This document shows, piece after piece, positions 17,396-26,077 of a stretch of 64,000 nucleotides of DNA. The DNA is taken from assembly GCA_045612185.1 (NCBI GenBank), contig JAZKYO010000101.1:1-64000 (forward strand), read 5' to 3'. The DNA is from RGIG8775 sp045612185 (GTDB lineage: Bacteria > Bacillota > Clostridia > Oscillospirales > CAG-272). How positions within the stretch are numbered: position 1 is the stretch's first letter; each line of letters begins with the position of its first letter. The notes beneath the pieces were generated by a model. It saw only the letters and a list, made by a program, of their open reading frames with translations. It was not told where the DNA came from and made no database searches. The position numbers and the translations under genes are program-made.

Positions 17396-17424
17396 TTGCA
17401 ATATTGATGGAAATATGGTAAAAT
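17396..17424 (+). promoter_or_regulatory. Promoter of the S10 ribosomal protein operon
   Basis: TTGCAA (17396-17401) and TAAAAT (17419-17424) are separated by 17 bases, with AT-rich sequence upstream. Confidence 0.75.
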
Positions 17425-17431
17425 ATTAAAG

Positions 17432-17737
17432 CTTGATATGCGATGAAGCAAGAGGTTGCTGCTGCGGAGACGTCTGTAGCAGGTAATTCTTGTGGAGTAT
17501 GTCCGATTTAAACGGGCGACAGAGTTGTAAAACTTCTAACGAGTGGAGCTTGGAATCCCTGCGGAGTTTGGTTCACAGATGCTGATGTGCGTCAAATTCC
17601 TGTTTTTTCGGGAGGAACAAGAAACGCGCGGGAGAGTGTTGAGCAATTCGACCCCACAAAACGCTACATTATATATATGCGAGTCTGCGATGGCTTGCGG
17701 ATGTGTGGTGGGCGAATCTTAAAGGAGGTAACGTAAT
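17432..17737 (+). promoter_or_regulatory. Long structured leader of the S10 operon
   Basis: About 300 bases of transcribed leader carry no credible gene. A hairpin is visible at 17459-17482 (CTGCTGC with GTAGCAG), and further GC-rich segments that could pair. Ribosomal operon leaders often bind one of their own products; which protein would act here cannot be read. A ribosome binding site AAAGGAGG lies at 17719-17729. Confidence 0.5.
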
Positions 17738-18049
17738 ATGGCAGTAAAGGAAAAGATCAGAGTCAGACTCAAGAGCTACGATCACACAATCATTGACGCT
17801 GCGGCTGAGAAGGTTGTTGAGGTTGCTAAGAGAAACGGCGCTGTTGTATCGGGTCCTATTCCGCTTCCCACTGAGAAGGAGATCATCACGATCCTTCGTG
17901 CGGTGCACAAGTACAAGGACAGCCGTGAACAGTTTGAACTGCACACACACAAGAGACTTATTGATATAATCAAGCCGTCTCAGAAGGTTGTGGACGCTCT
18001 TATGAACATTGAGCTTCCCGCCGGTGTGGAATTCGAAGTAAAAGTTTAA
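17738..18049 (+). CDS. rpsJ: 30S ribosomal protein S10
   Basis: Small-subunit protein of 103 residues, also the NusE antitermination factor. It shows IRVRLKSYDHTIIDAAAEKVVE and the HTHKRLIDI segment of the long loop. First gene of the superoperon, preceded by the long leader. Confidence 0.98.
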   Translation: MAVKEKIRVRLKSYDHTIIDAAAEKVVEVAKRNGAVVSGPIPLPTEKEIITILRAVHKYKDSREQFELHTHKRLIDIIKPSQKVVDALMNIELPAGVEFEVKV

Positions 18050-18203
18050 TAAAATCAAGCACTCGTAAAAAACATCGCAAAACAAAGGTCGTTATCAAGT
18101 ACGGCATCGCTGCCAACAGGCGGCGAAGATTGTCGGTCACGTTGGCGAATCCCGAAAGGGAAAATTCAAAACGTCAACCAATAACCTACAGGAGGAAAAC
18201 AAA
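18050..18203 (+). promoter_or_regulatory. Structured spacer between rpsJ and rplC
   Basis: The 154-base gap holds an inverted repeat GCCAAC (18112-18117) / GTTGGC (18141-18146) and a small hairpin CCCGAAAGGG (18151-18160) with a GAAA tetraloop. The length and structure are unusual inside a ribosomal operon, so regulation or mRNA processing is possible. Confidence 0.4.
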
Positions 18204-18833
18204 ATGAAAAAGGGTATTATCGGTAAGAAAATCGGTATGACTCAGATTTTCGATGAGGTTGGAAACGTAATTCCTGTAACCCTTATCGAAGCGGGCCCCT
18301 GCACAGTAGTGCAGAAGAAGACCCTCGAGAATGACGGATACGAAGCTGTTCAGCTCGGCTTTATGGATGCTAAGGAAAAGCACCTTACAAAGGCTGAAAT
18401 CGGTCATTTCGGAAAAGCAGGCGTTGCATTCAAGAAGCATCTTAAGGAGTTCCGCCTTGAGGATTGCTCCGGTCTTAACGACGGTGATGTCATCACAGCC
18501 GAAACCTTCGCCGCAGGCGACAAGGTCGACATTACAGGTATGACAAAGGGTCGTGGATACACCGGTGCTATTAAGAGATGGAATCTTCACAAGCTTTGTG
18601 CAACTCACGGCGTTGGTCCTATCCACCGCCAGTCCGGTTCTATGGGTGTTATCGACCCTGCGAGAATCTTCAAGAACAAGAAGATGGCCGGTCAGTACGG
18701 TAACGAGCAGGTTACTGTGCTTAATCTCAAGATAGTAAGAATCGACGTTGAGAATAACATCATTGCTGTTAAGGGCGCTATTCCCGGTGCTAAGAACGGT
18801 ATCGTGTTCATTCGTGACTCGGTTAAAGCATAA
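18204..18833 (+). CDS. rplC: 50S ribosomal protein L3
   Basis: Large-subunit assembly initiator, 209 residues. It starts MKKGIIGKKIGMTQIFDE and contains TKGRGYTGAIKRW and the loop around GSMGVIDPARIFKNKKMAGQYG that reaches the peptidyl transferase centre. Confidence 0.98.
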   Translation: MKKGIIGKKIGMTQIFDEVGNVIPVTLIEAGPCTVVQKKTLENDGYEAVQLGFMDAKEKHLTKAEIGHFGKAGVAFKKHLKEFRLEDCSGLNDGDVITAETFAAGDKVDITGMTKGRGYTGAIKRWNLHKLCATHGVGPIHRQSGSMGVIDPARIFKNKKMAGQYGNEQVTVLNLKIVRIDVENNIIAVKGAIPGAKNGIVFIRDSVKA

Positions 18834-18853
18834 GCGGAAGGAGAACATACACA

Positions 18854-19477
18854 ATGCCAAACGTAAAAGTATTTGATATGGCGGGCAAAGAGGTTGGAGA
18901 AATCGCTCTGTCTGACGTAATATTCGGCGCTGAAATCAAGGGTGCAGTTCTCCACGCAGCTGTCAGAACTTACCTTATGAATCAGAGACAGGGCACACAG
19001 TCCACTCTCACTCGTTCCGAGGTTTCGGGCTGTGGCAGAAAGCCCTGGAGACAGAAGGGAACAGGTAGAGCTCGTCAGGGTTCGACACGTTCTCCCCAGT
19101 GGACACACGGTGGTATCGCTCTCGGCCCCAAGCCCAGAGATTACCGCATCACCATGAACAAGAAGACAAAGAGAGTTGCTCTTTACAGCGCTCTTTCTGC
19201 CAAGGTTGCTGATGGAAGCCTCATCGTTGTTGACGAGATCAAGTGCGCTGAGTTCAAGACCAAGACTATTGTTAATATGCTTAACGCTCTTGGTGCTGAT
19301 AAGAAGTCGCTTATCGTTCTCCCTGAGGTTGACAAGTTCGTTGTTAAGAGCAGCGCAAATATTCCCGGTGTTGTAACATCTGTTGCTGCAAACATCAATA
19401 TTTACGAGATTCTTAACGCTGATAAGCTTGTTATTTCCAAGGCTGCTGTTGAAAAGCTTGAGGAGGTATTTGCATAA
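18854..19477 (+). CDS. rplD: 50S ribosomal protein L4
   Basis: Large-subunit protein of 207 residues with the exit-tunnel loop GSGRKPWRQKGTGRARQGS-like segment (about residues 55-80, GCGRKPWRQKGTGRARQG). It overlaps rplW by one base (TAATG). In several bacteria L4 represses its own operon. Confidence 0.98.
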   Translation: MPNVKVFDMAGKEVGEIALSDVIFGAEIKGAVLHAAVRTYLMNQRQGTQSTLTRSEVSGCGRKPWRQKGTGRARQGSTRSPQWTHGGIALGPKPRDYRITMNKKTKRVALYSALSAKVADGSLIVVDEIKCAEFKTKTIVNMLNALGADKKSLIVLPEVDKFVVKSSANIPGVVTSVAANINIYEILNADKLVISKAAVEKLEEVFA

Positions 19478-19770
19478 TGAAAATGATTCAGGATGTTATC
19501 ATCAAGCCCATTATCACAGAGGCAAGTATGGATGGAATTGCAGACAAGAAGTACACCTTCGCTGTTGCTAACGACGCAACAAAGGCTGACATCGCTCACG
19601 CTGTTGAGGAGATGTTCAAGGTTGAGGTCCTTTCTGTAAACACGATCAACATGAAGAAGAAGCCCAAGAGACTCGGCGTTCACTTCGGATACACTTCCGA
19701 GTGGAAGAAGGCTATAGTAACACTTAAGCCTGACTCCAAGACCATCGAGTTCTTCGAAGGACTTAACTAA
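19477..19770 (+). CDS. rplW: 50S ribosomal protein L23
   Basis: 97 residues, located at the polypeptide exit where SRP and trigger factor dock. It shows VIIKPIITEASM, YTFAVANDATKADIAHAVE and the NTINMKKKPKR loop. Standard position between L4 and L2. Confidence 0.98.
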   Translation: MKMIQDVIIKPIITEASMDGIADKKYTFAVANDATKADIAHAVEEMFKVEVLSVNTINMKKKPKRLGVHFGYTSEWKKAIVTLKPDSKTIEFFEGLN

Positions 19771-19786
19771 GTAGGAGGTCAAGAGA

Positions 19787-20617
19787 ATGCCTACAATTAA
19801 GTATAATCCTACGACTCCCTCGAGAAGACATATGGCTGTTCCCTCGTTCGAGGAAATCACCAAGTTTACTCCCGAGAAGAGCCTGATAGTTATTAAGAAG
19901 AAGCACGCCGGCCGTAACAGCTACGGTAAGATCACGGTTCGTCATCACGGCGGCGGAAACAAGATTAAGTACAGAATCATCGACTTCAAGCGTGACAATG
20001 AGACTCCCGCTAAGGTTATCGGTGTTGAGTACGACCCCAACAGAAGCGCATACATCGCTCTTCTTGAGAATGAGAATGGCGAAAAGAGCTATATCATCGC
20101 TCCCGTTGGTTTGAAGGATGGAGATACAGTTTACTCTGGTCCCGCGGCTGATATCAAGCCCGGTAACACCCTTCCTATCGCAAACATTCCCGTTGGTACG
20201 ATGATCCACAACGTAGAGCTTTACCCCGGTAAGGGAGCTCAGCTCGTTCGTTCCGCAGGCGTATTTGCTCAGCTTATCGCTAAGGAAAACGGTGTGGCTC
20301 AGGTAAGACTTCCTTCGGGCGAGGTTAGAATTATCCGCCTTGAGTGCAAAGCTACAATCGGACAGGTCGGCAACATTGAGCACGACACCGTTAAGCTTGG
20401 TAAGGCTGGTAAGACAAGACATTTGGGTATTCGTCCCACAGTACGCGGTTCCGTAATGAACCCCTGCGATCACCCGCACGGTGGTGGTGAAGGTAAGTCG
20501 CCTATCGGTCGTCCTTCTCCTGTTACACCTTGGGGTAAGCCTGCTCTTGGTTATAAGACAAGAAACAAGAAGGCAAGAACAGATAAGTTCATCGTAAAAC
20601 GCAGAAACGCTAAATAA
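19787..20617 (+). CDS. rplB: 50S ribosomal protein L2
   Basis: 276 residues, needed for subunit association and peptidyl transfer. It shows the signature RPTVRGSVMNPCDHPHGGGE near residue 220 with the functional histidine, and the basic ends of the family. Confidence 0.99.
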   Translation: MPTIKYNPTTPSRRHMAVPSFEEITKFTPEKSLIVIKKKHAGRNSYGKITVRHHGGGNKIKYRIIDFKRDNETPAKVIGVEYDPNRSAYIALLENENGEKSYIIAPVGLKDGDTVYSGPAADIKPGNTLPIANIPVGTMIHNVELYPGKGAQLVRSAGVFAQLIAKENGVAQVRLPSGEVRIIRLECKATIGQVGNIEHDTVKLGKAGKTRHLGIRPTVRGSVMNPCDHPHGGGEGKSPIGRPSPVTPWGKPALGYKTRNKKARTDKFIVKRRNAK

Positions 20618-20631
20618 GGAGGGAATATAAA

Positions 20632-20913
20632 ATGAGCAGAAGCCTTAAAAAAGCACCTTTCGTAGAGGAGAAGCTCTACGCTCGCATCTGTGCCATGAAC
20701 GAGAAGAACGAAAAGAAAGTTCTTAAGACATGGTCTCGTGCGTCGACCATATTCCCGGAATTCGTCGGTCACACGATCGCGGTTCATGACGGCAGAAAGC
20801 ACGTTCCGGTTTATGTAACCGAGGATATGGTAGGACACAAGCTCGGTGAGTTTGCGCCCACAAGAACGTTCAAGGGACACGCTGGTTCCAAGACATCCAA
20901 CAACGGTAAATAA
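20632..20913 (+). CDS. rpsS: 30S ribosomal protein S19
   Basis: 93 residues, in the small-subunit head. It begins MSRSLKKAPFVEEKL and contains TIAVHDGRKHVPVYVTEDMVGHKLGEF, all family hallmarks. Confidence 0.98.
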   Translation: MSRSLKKAPFVEEKLYARICAMNEKNEKKVLKTWSRASTIFPEFVGHTIAVHDGRKHVPVYVTEDMVGHKLGEFAPTRTFKGHAGSKTSNNGK

Positions 20914-20932
20914 TCAAGGGAGGAATTAAGAA

Positions 20933-21268
20933 ATGAAAGCAAAAGCATATCTTAAGTATGCAAGAATTTCTCCTGGTAAGGTAAAGATCGTTCTCGACCT
21001 CATCAGAGGTAAGGACGCCGGTGTTGCGATGGGAATTCTCAAGAACACAAATAAGAGCGCATCCGAGTATCTTATCAAGCTTCTCGGCAGCGCAATAGCA
21101 AACGCAGAACACAATTTTCACATGGACGCCTCTAAGCTTTATGTCTCTGAGTGCTTCGTATGCCCCGGTCCTACTCTCAAGAGAGTAATGCCCAGAGCAA
21201 AGGGAAGCGCAGACAGAATCCTCAAGAGAACAAGCCACGTGACATTGGCTGTTAAAGAAAGAGACTAA
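20933..21268 (+). CDS. rplV: 50S ribosomal protein L22
   Basis: 111 residues. The protein lines the exit tunnel through its beta hairpin, here around GPTLKRVMPRAKGSADRI. N-terminal KAYLKYARISPGKVKIVLDLIRGK matches the family. Confidence 0.98.
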   Translation: MKAKAYLKYARISPGKVKIVLDLIRGKDAGVAMGILKNTNKSASEYLIKLLGSAIANAEHNFHMDASKLYVSECFVCPGPTLKRVMPRAKGSADRILKRTSHVTLAVKERD

Positions 21269-21286
21269 GAGAGGGAGGTAGCTAAA

Positions 21287-22060
21287 ATGGGTCAGAAAGT
21301 TAATCCGCACGGCCTGCGCGTCGGCGTAATTAAAAACTGGGATTCAAGATGGTTCGCAAAGGACGAAACCTTCGGCGATACTCTTGTCTCCGACTACAAC
21401 ATCAGAAAGTATCTTAAGAATGAGCTTAAAGAAGCAGGCATTCCTAAGATTGAGATCGAGCGTGACGGACACAGAGTAAGAGTGTTCATTCACTGCGCAA
21501 AGCCCGGTCTGGTAATCGGACGCGGCGGCTCTGAGATCGATAAGTACAAGGCTGCCCTTGAAAAGATGGTTGGTATGCCTGTAAACGTCAACGTTGTTGA
21601 GGTTAAGCAGCCCGACCTTGATGCACAGCTCGTTGCAGAGAGCATCGCAGCTCAGCTTGAGAAGCGTACTTCTTACAGAAGAGCAATGAAGATGGCACTC
21701 CGTAACACCATGAGACTTGGTGCAAAGGGTATAAAGATCAGCTGTAGCGGACGTCTTGCAGGCGCCGAAATCGCTAAGACTGAGCATTACCACGAGGGTA
21801 CAATCCCGCTTCAGACAATCAGAGCAGATATTGAGTACGGTTTCTGGGAAGCTGATACAACCTACGGTAAGATAGGCGTTAAGGTTTGGATTTACAAGGG
21901 AGAGGTTCTTTCCGAAGTAAACAGAACAACCACAAGCGCTCCTCGCGACAACAGAGATCGCAGAAATTCCCGTAGAGACAATCGCAACGGCGATAGACGC
22001 GGCAATAACAGAAGCGACAGAGCTCCGAGAGAAGGAGGACGTAGAAATGTTAATGCCTAA
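21287..22060 (+). CDS. rpsC: 30S ribosomal protein S3 with extended tail
   Basis: 257 residues; the mRNA entry-channel protein with KH domain (VIGRGGSEIDKYK, GxxG loop). The last about 45 residues are a low-complexity extension dominated by Arg, Asn and Asp (DNRDRRNSRRDNRNG region), longer than the E. coli protein. Its end overlaps rplP by 14 bases. Confidence 0.97.
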   Translation: MGQKVNPHGLRVGVIKNWDSRWFAKDETFGDTLVSDYNIRKYLKNELKEAGIPKIEIERDGHRVRVFIHCAKPGLVIGRGGSEIDKYKAALEKMVGMPVNVNVVEVKQPDLDAQLVAESIAAQLEKRTSYRRAMKMALRNTMRLGAKGIKISCSGRLAGAEIAKTEHYHEGTIPLQTIRADIEYGFWEADTTYGKIGVKVWIYKGEVLSEVNRTTTSAPRDNRDRRNSRRDNRNGDRRGNNRSDRAPREGGRRNVNA

Positions 22061-22466
22061 GAGAGTTAAGTTCCGTCGCGTACAGCGCGGTAGACTTAAA
22101 GGAAAAGCAACACGCGGAAATACACTTTCCAACGGAACATACGGTCTCGTAGCACTCGAGCCCGCATGGATAACAAGCAATCAGATCGAGGCAGCCCGTA
22201 TCGCTATGACAAGATACACACGCCGTGGCGGTCGTGTCTGGATCAAGATATTCCCCGATAAGCCTATCACTGAGAAGCCTGCTGAAACACGTATGGGTTC
22301 CGGTAAGGGTTCGCCGGAGTATTGGGTAGCAGTAGTTAAGCCCGGACGCATTATGTTCGAGATGGCTGACGTAGCTCCCGAGATTGCAAAGGAAGCAATG
22401 CGTCTCGCGTCGCACAAGCTTCCTATCAAGTGCAAGTTTATTAGTAAGGAAAACGGGGAGGGCTAA
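22047..22466 (+). CDS. rplP: 50S ribosomal protein L16
   Basis: 139 residues. It begins MLMPKRVKFRRVQRGRLKG and has the YTRRGGRVWIKIFPDKPIT segment near the A site. The start at 22047 has AGGAGG about 8 bases upstream; an ATG six bases later is possible. Confidence 0.98.
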   Translation: MLMPKRVKFRRVQRGRLKGKATRGNTLSNGTYGLVALEPAWITSNQIEAARIAMTRYTRRGGRVWIKIFPDKPITEKPAETRMGSGKGSPEYWVAVVKPGRIMFEMADVAPEIAKEAMRLASHKLPIKCKFISKENGEG

Positions 22467-22469
22467 GCT

Positions 22470-22658
22470 GTGAAGACAATCGATATTAGAAAAATGTCCG
22501 CAGAAGAGCTGGAAGCAAAGCTCAAAGAGCTTAAGAGCGAGCTTTTCAACCTCCGCTTTCAGCACGCGATCAACCAGCTTGAGAATCCGCACAAGATTGC
22601 TGATGTCAAGAAGGATATCGCACGCGTAATGACAATTCTTCGTGAGAAGAACGCGTAA
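22470..22658 (+). CDS. rpmC: 50S ribosomal protein L29
   Basis: 62 residues with a GTG start, three bases after the rplP stop, and GGGAGGG as ribosome binding site. The two-helix hairpin with SAEELEAKLKELKSELFNLRFQ is typical. Confidence 0.97.
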   Translation: MKTIDIRKMSAEELEAKLKELKSELFNLRFQHAINQLENPHKIADVKKDIARVMTILREKNA

Positions 22659-22670
22659 GGAGGCTAAATC

Positions 22671-22931
22671 ATGACAGAAGAAAGAGCACTTAGAAAAACC
22701 AGAGTGGGCTTGGTTGTCAGCGATAAGATGGACAAGTCAGTTGTTGTCGCAATCGAGGATAACGTAAAGCATCCTGTTTATGGTAAAATCATTAAGCACA
22801 CCTTGAAGGTTCACGCTCACGACGAAAAGAACGAGTGCGGAATCGGCGACAAGGTAAAGATTATGGAAACAAGACCTCTCTCCAAGACAAAGAGATGGCG
22901 CGTTGTTGAGATAATCGAAAAGGCTAAGTAA
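22671..22931 (+). CDS. rpsQ: 30S ribosomal protein S17
   Basis: 86 residues, binds 16S rRNA early in assembly. It shows the OB-fold markers LVVSDKMDKSVVVAIE, KIIKHTLKVHAHDE and IMETRPLSKTKRWRVVEI. Confidence 0.98.
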   Translation: MTEERALRKTRVGLVVSDKMDKSVVVAIEDNVKHPVYGKIIKHTLKVHAHDEKNECGIGDKVKIMETRPLSKTKRWRVVEIIEKAK

Positions 22932-22995
22932 TAACACATTAATGCGAAAAGAGTAAATACGTCAAAAATCGTATTGAATTAGGAGGAACGCAAAA

Positions 22996-23364
22996 GTGAT
23001 ACAGCAACAAACATTAATGAAGGTTGCCGACAACACCGGAGCAAAAGAGCTTATGTGTATTCGCGTACTTGGCGGAACAGGCCGTAGATACGCAAACATT
23101 GGCGATGTAGTAGTAGCCTGCGTAAAGAAGGCTGCTCCCGGCGGAGTTGTTAAGAAGGGCGAAGTAGTCAAGGCTGTTATCGTAAGAAGCGTACACGGTC
23201 TTAAGCGTGCAGACGGTTCTTACATCAAGTTTGACGAAAACGCAGCGGTAATCATCAAGGAAGACAAGACACCCAGAGGTACACGTATATTTGGCCCTGT
23301 GGCAAGAGAGCTTCGTGAGAAGGACTACCTTAAGATCCTCTCTCTCGCTCCCGAAGTACTGTAA
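22996..23364 (+). CDS. rplN: 50S ribosomal protein L14
   Basis: 122 residues starting with GTG at 22996, AGGAGG upstream. MIQQQTLMKVADNTGAKELMCIRVLGG is the family start. A 64-base gap, longer than most here, precedes it. Confidence 0.98.
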   Translation: MIQQQTLMKVADNTGAKELMCIRVLGGTGRRYANIGDVVVACVKKAAPGGVVKKGEVVKAVIVRSVHGLKRADGSYIKFDENAAVIIKEDKTPRGTRIFGPVARELREKDYLKILSLAPEVL

Positions 23365-23378
23365 AGGAGGTACGCACA

Positions 23379-23720
23379 ATGAAAATTAAAACCGGTGATA
23401 ACGTAATCCTTCTTACAGGAAAGTATAATGAGAAGTACGACGATAAGGGCAACATCATCACCCATAAGGTAATCGCGGTTTCCCCCAAGGAAGACAAGGT
23501 TATCGTTGAGGGCGTTAACGGTGTTCATAAGCACGTTAAGGCTCGCAGACAGGGCGAGAGCAGCGGTATCGTTGATACAAACGCAGCAGTTTACGCTTGC
23601 AAGGTTGCCATTGTATGCCCCAAGTGCGGCAAGGCAGCAAGAATCGGTACTAAGGTAACCGAAAAGGGCGAAAAGGTTCGTATAGCAATGCACAAGAAGT
23701 GCGGCTATCCGGAAATATAA
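23379..23720 (+). CDS. rplX: 50S ribosomal protein L24
   Basis: 113 residues with the KOW-type start IKTGDNVILLTGKYN and the HVKARRQGESSGIVDTNAAV block. CPKCGKAARIG near residue 84 is a cysteine pair common in Gram-positive L24. Confidence 0.97.
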   Translation: MKIKTGDNVILLTGKYNEKYDDKGNIITHKVIAVSPKEDKVIVEGVNGVHKHVKARRQGESSGIVDTNAAVYACKVAIVCPKCGKAARIGTKVTEKGEKVRIAMHKKCGYPEI

Positions 23721-23734
23721 GGAGGTAGCAGACT

Positions 23735-24274
23735 ATGGCAAGACTTAGAGATATGTATAAGGCCGAGGTTGCTCCCGCCCTTATGAAAAAGTTTGAGTAT
23801 TCCAGCGTAATGCAGATTCCCAAGCTTGATAAGATCGTTATCAACGTTGGTGTAGGCGACGCTAAGGATAACTCCAAGGCTATTGATAGTGTTATCAATG
23901 ACATTTCCCTTATCGCAGGTCAGAAGGCAGTTCCCACTTACGCAAAGAAGTCGGTAGCTAACTTCAAGCTTCGTGAGGGTATGAAGATCGGTGTAAAGGT
24001 TACACTCAGAGGCGACAAGATGTACGAGTTTGTAGACAGACTCTTCAACTTCGCACTTCCCAGAGTTCGTGACTTTAAGGGTATCAACCCCAACGCATTC
24101 GACGGCAGAGGAAACTATGCGCTCGGTCTTAAAGAGCAGCTTATCTTCCCCGAAATCGAGTACGATAAGGTAGAGAAGATCCGCGGTATGGACATTTGTT
24201 TCGTAACAACCGCAAACACCGACGAAGAAGCAAAAGAGCTCCTTACACTTATGGGCGCTCCCTTTGCTAACTGA
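23735..24274 (+). CDS. rplE: 50S ribosomal protein L5
   Basis: 179 residues; binds 5S rRNA and touches P-site tRNA. It shows MQIPKLDKIVINVGVGDA and the loop LPRVRDFKGINPNAFDGRGNY, then EQLIFPEI. Confidence 0.98.
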   Translation: MARLRDMYKAEVAPALMKKFEYSSVMQIPKLDKIVINVGVGDAKDNSKAIDSVINDISLIAGQKAVPTYAKKSVANFKLREGMKIGVKVTLRGDKMYEFVDRLFNFALPRVRDFKGINPNAFDGRGNYALGLKEQLIFPEIEYDKVEKIRGMDICFVTTANTDEEAKELLTLMGAPFAN

Positions 24275-24290
24275 TTGGAGGTAAGAAACG

Positions 24291-24476
24291 ATGGCAAAGA
24301 AAGCTATGATTTTGAAGCAGCAGAAAGAGCAGAAGTTCTCCACTCGTGAGTACAACAGATGCAAAATCTGTGGTCGTCCCCACGCTTATCTCCGTAAATT
24401 CGGTATCTGCCGTATTTGCTTCCGTGAATTGGCTTACAAGGGTCAGATTCCCGGAGTAAAGAAGGCAAGCTGGTAA
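24291..24476 (+). CDS. rpsZ: 30S ribosomal protein S14, zinc type
   Basis: 61-residue zinc-binding form (type Z) with CKICGRPH and CRICF, two CxxC pairs. Standard for Gram-positive spc operons. Confidence 0.98.
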   Translation: MAKKAMILKQQKEQKFSTREYNRCKICGRPHAYLRKFGICRICFRELAYKGQIPGVKKASW

Positions 24477-24642
24477 GATTGCTTGACGGCGTAAGCCGCA
24501 ACAATAAACTTTTGGTCGAAAGACCGCTCCAACTATCAGAAGGAAGCCACGCGCCGCAAGGCGCAAGGCTTAACCGCTGATATGCCGCCGAGAAAATTTC
24601 GGCAGCAAGATTAAATTACTTGCATATAGGAGGATTAAAATT
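24477..24642 (+). promoter_or_regulatory. Tetraloop-rich structured spacer before rpsH
   Basis: The 166-base gap between rpsZ and rpsH holds at least four hairpins in a row. CGGC-GTAA-GCCG (24487-24498), GGTC-GAAA-GACC (24514-24525) and GCGCC-GCAA-GGCGC (24551-24564) all carry GNRA tetraloops; a fourth pairs GCCGCCGA with TTCGGCAGC-type sequence (24584-24605). No gene is visible. A protein-binding regulatory element within the spc operon is plausible. Confidence 0.55.
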
Positions 24643-25041
24643 ATGCAAATGTCAGACGTAATTGCCGACATGCTCACACGAATCAGAAATGCTAATAACG
24701 CAAAGCATTCAACAGTTGACATTCCGGCGTCCAACATGAAGAAGTCCATCGCGGACATTCTCGTTGAAGAGGGTTATGTAAAGGGCTACCAGATCGTAGA
24801 TAATGGTAACCAGGGTATCATCCGTATCACTCTTAAGTATATGGAAGGTAAGCAGAAGGTTATCCGCGGTATCCGCCGTATCTCCAAGCCCGGTCTTCGT
24901 ATCTATGCCGGATATGAGGATATGCCCAAGGTTATGAACGGCCTTGGCGTAGCAATCGTGTCAACATCCAAGGGTATCATGACAGACAAGAAAGCACGCA
25001 GCCTTAAGGTAGGCGGAGAAGTGCTTGCATTTGTTTGGTAA
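24643..25041 (+). CDS. rpsH: 30S ribosomal protein S8
   Basis: 132 residues. It begins MQMSDVIADMLTRIRNAN and ends with STSKGIMTDKKARSLKVGGEVLAFVW, both family hallmarks. In E. coli S8 represses spc-operon translation; the structured spacer just upstream is a candidate site here. Confidence 0.98.
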   Translation: MQMSDVIADMLTRIRNANNAKHSTVDIPASNMKKSIADILVEEGYVKGYQIVDNGNQGIIRITLKYMEGKQKVIRGIRRISKPGLRIYAGYEDMPKVMNGLGVAIVSTSKGIMTDKKARSLKVGGEVLAFVW

Positions 25042-25062
25042 TTTAGCGGGAGGTATAGAAAT

Positions 25063-25623
25063 ATGTCAAGAATTGGTAGAATGCCTATAGCTGTTCCCGC
25101 GAACGTGACCGTAACAATTGCCGACGGAAACGTCGTAACTGTTAAGGGTCCTCTCGGAACACTTACAGAAACATTTAACAGTAACATGAAGATCGCTCTT
25201 GAGAACGGTGTGCTTACTGTTAGCCGTCCTAATGACGAGAAGGAAAACAAAAGCCTTCACGGTCTCAGCCGCGCGCTTCTTGCAAACATGGTTGAGGGTG
25301 TATCTAACGGCTACACAAAGACTCTCGAAATCGTTGGTGTAGGTTACAAGGTAGTAAAGCAGGGTAAGACACTTCAGCTCTTCCTTGGACACTCTCTTGT
25401 GAACGGTATTCCTCAGGAGCAGTTCTGCATCGCAGAGCCCGACGGAATAACCTTCGATGTTCCTAACCCCAACACAGTTGTAATCAAGGGTTACAACAAG
25501 CAGGCGGTCGGACAGATCGCAGCGGTAATCAGAGGCAAGAGACCTCCCGAACCCTATCATGGTAAGGGTGTTAAGTACTCTGATGAGTATATTCGCCGTA
25601 AGGCCGGTAAGACCGGTAAATAA
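25063..25623 (+). CDS. rplF: 50S ribosomal protein L6
   Basis: 186 residues with two repeats of the L6 fold: SRIGRMPIAVPANVTV at the start and the signature IRGKRPPEPYHGKGVKY near the end. Confidence 0.98.
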   Translation: MSRIGRMPIAVPANVTVTIADGNVVTVKGPLGTLTETFNSNMKIALENGVLTVSRPNDEKENKSLHGLSRALLANMVEGVSNGYTKTLEIVGVGYKVVKQGKTLQLFLGHSLVNGIPQEQFCIAEPDGITFDVPNPNTVVIKGYNKQAVGQIAAVIRGKRPPEPYHGKGVKYSDEYIRRKAGKTGK

Positions 25624-25641
25624 TGAAAGGAGTGGACTCAA

Positions 25642-26001
25642 ATGGTTTCAAGAAAAGATAGTAATCTTGTACGTCTTAAGAGACACAAGAAGATCAGAGC
25701 TAAGATTTCCGGAACTGCAGAGCGTCCCCGTCTCGCTGTATATCGCTCTAACGCGAACATCAGCGCGCAGATCATTGACGACGTTGCAGGCGTAACATTG
25801 GTTTCCGCTTCCACTCTCGAGAAGGATTTCGAGGGTAACGGCGGTAACAAAGAGGCTGCAAAGATCATCGGTAAGAAGATTGCCGAGAGAGCAGCAGCAA
25901 AGGGTATCACCGAAGTCGTATTCGACAGAGGCGGCTATCTTTACCACGGACGTGTATCGGAGTTGGCTGACGGCGCTCGTGAGGGCGGCTTGAAGTTCTA
26001 A
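25642..26001 (+). CDS. rplR: 50S ribosomal protein L18
   Basis: 119 residues; 5S rRNA-binding protein with RLAVYRSNANISAQIIDD and VVFDRGGYLYHGRVSELADGAREGGLKF. Confidence 0.98.
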   Translation: MVSRKDSNLVRLKRHKKIRAKISGTAERPRLAVYRSNANISAQIIDDVAGVTLVSASTLEKDFEGNGGNKEAAKIIGKKIAERAAAKGITEVVFDRGGYLYHGRVSELADGAREGGLKF

Positions 26002-26077
26002 TCGAGCAATCGATTAGTCCGGTTTGTACACTGTTCAAATATACAGTATGTATTGAACATTATTAAGGAGAAAAAAC

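Noticed and set aside
24477..24642. tRNA gene in the rpsZ-rpsH gap
   Set aside because: The hairpins do not form a cloverleaf and no TTC-arm or acceptor stem could be placed.
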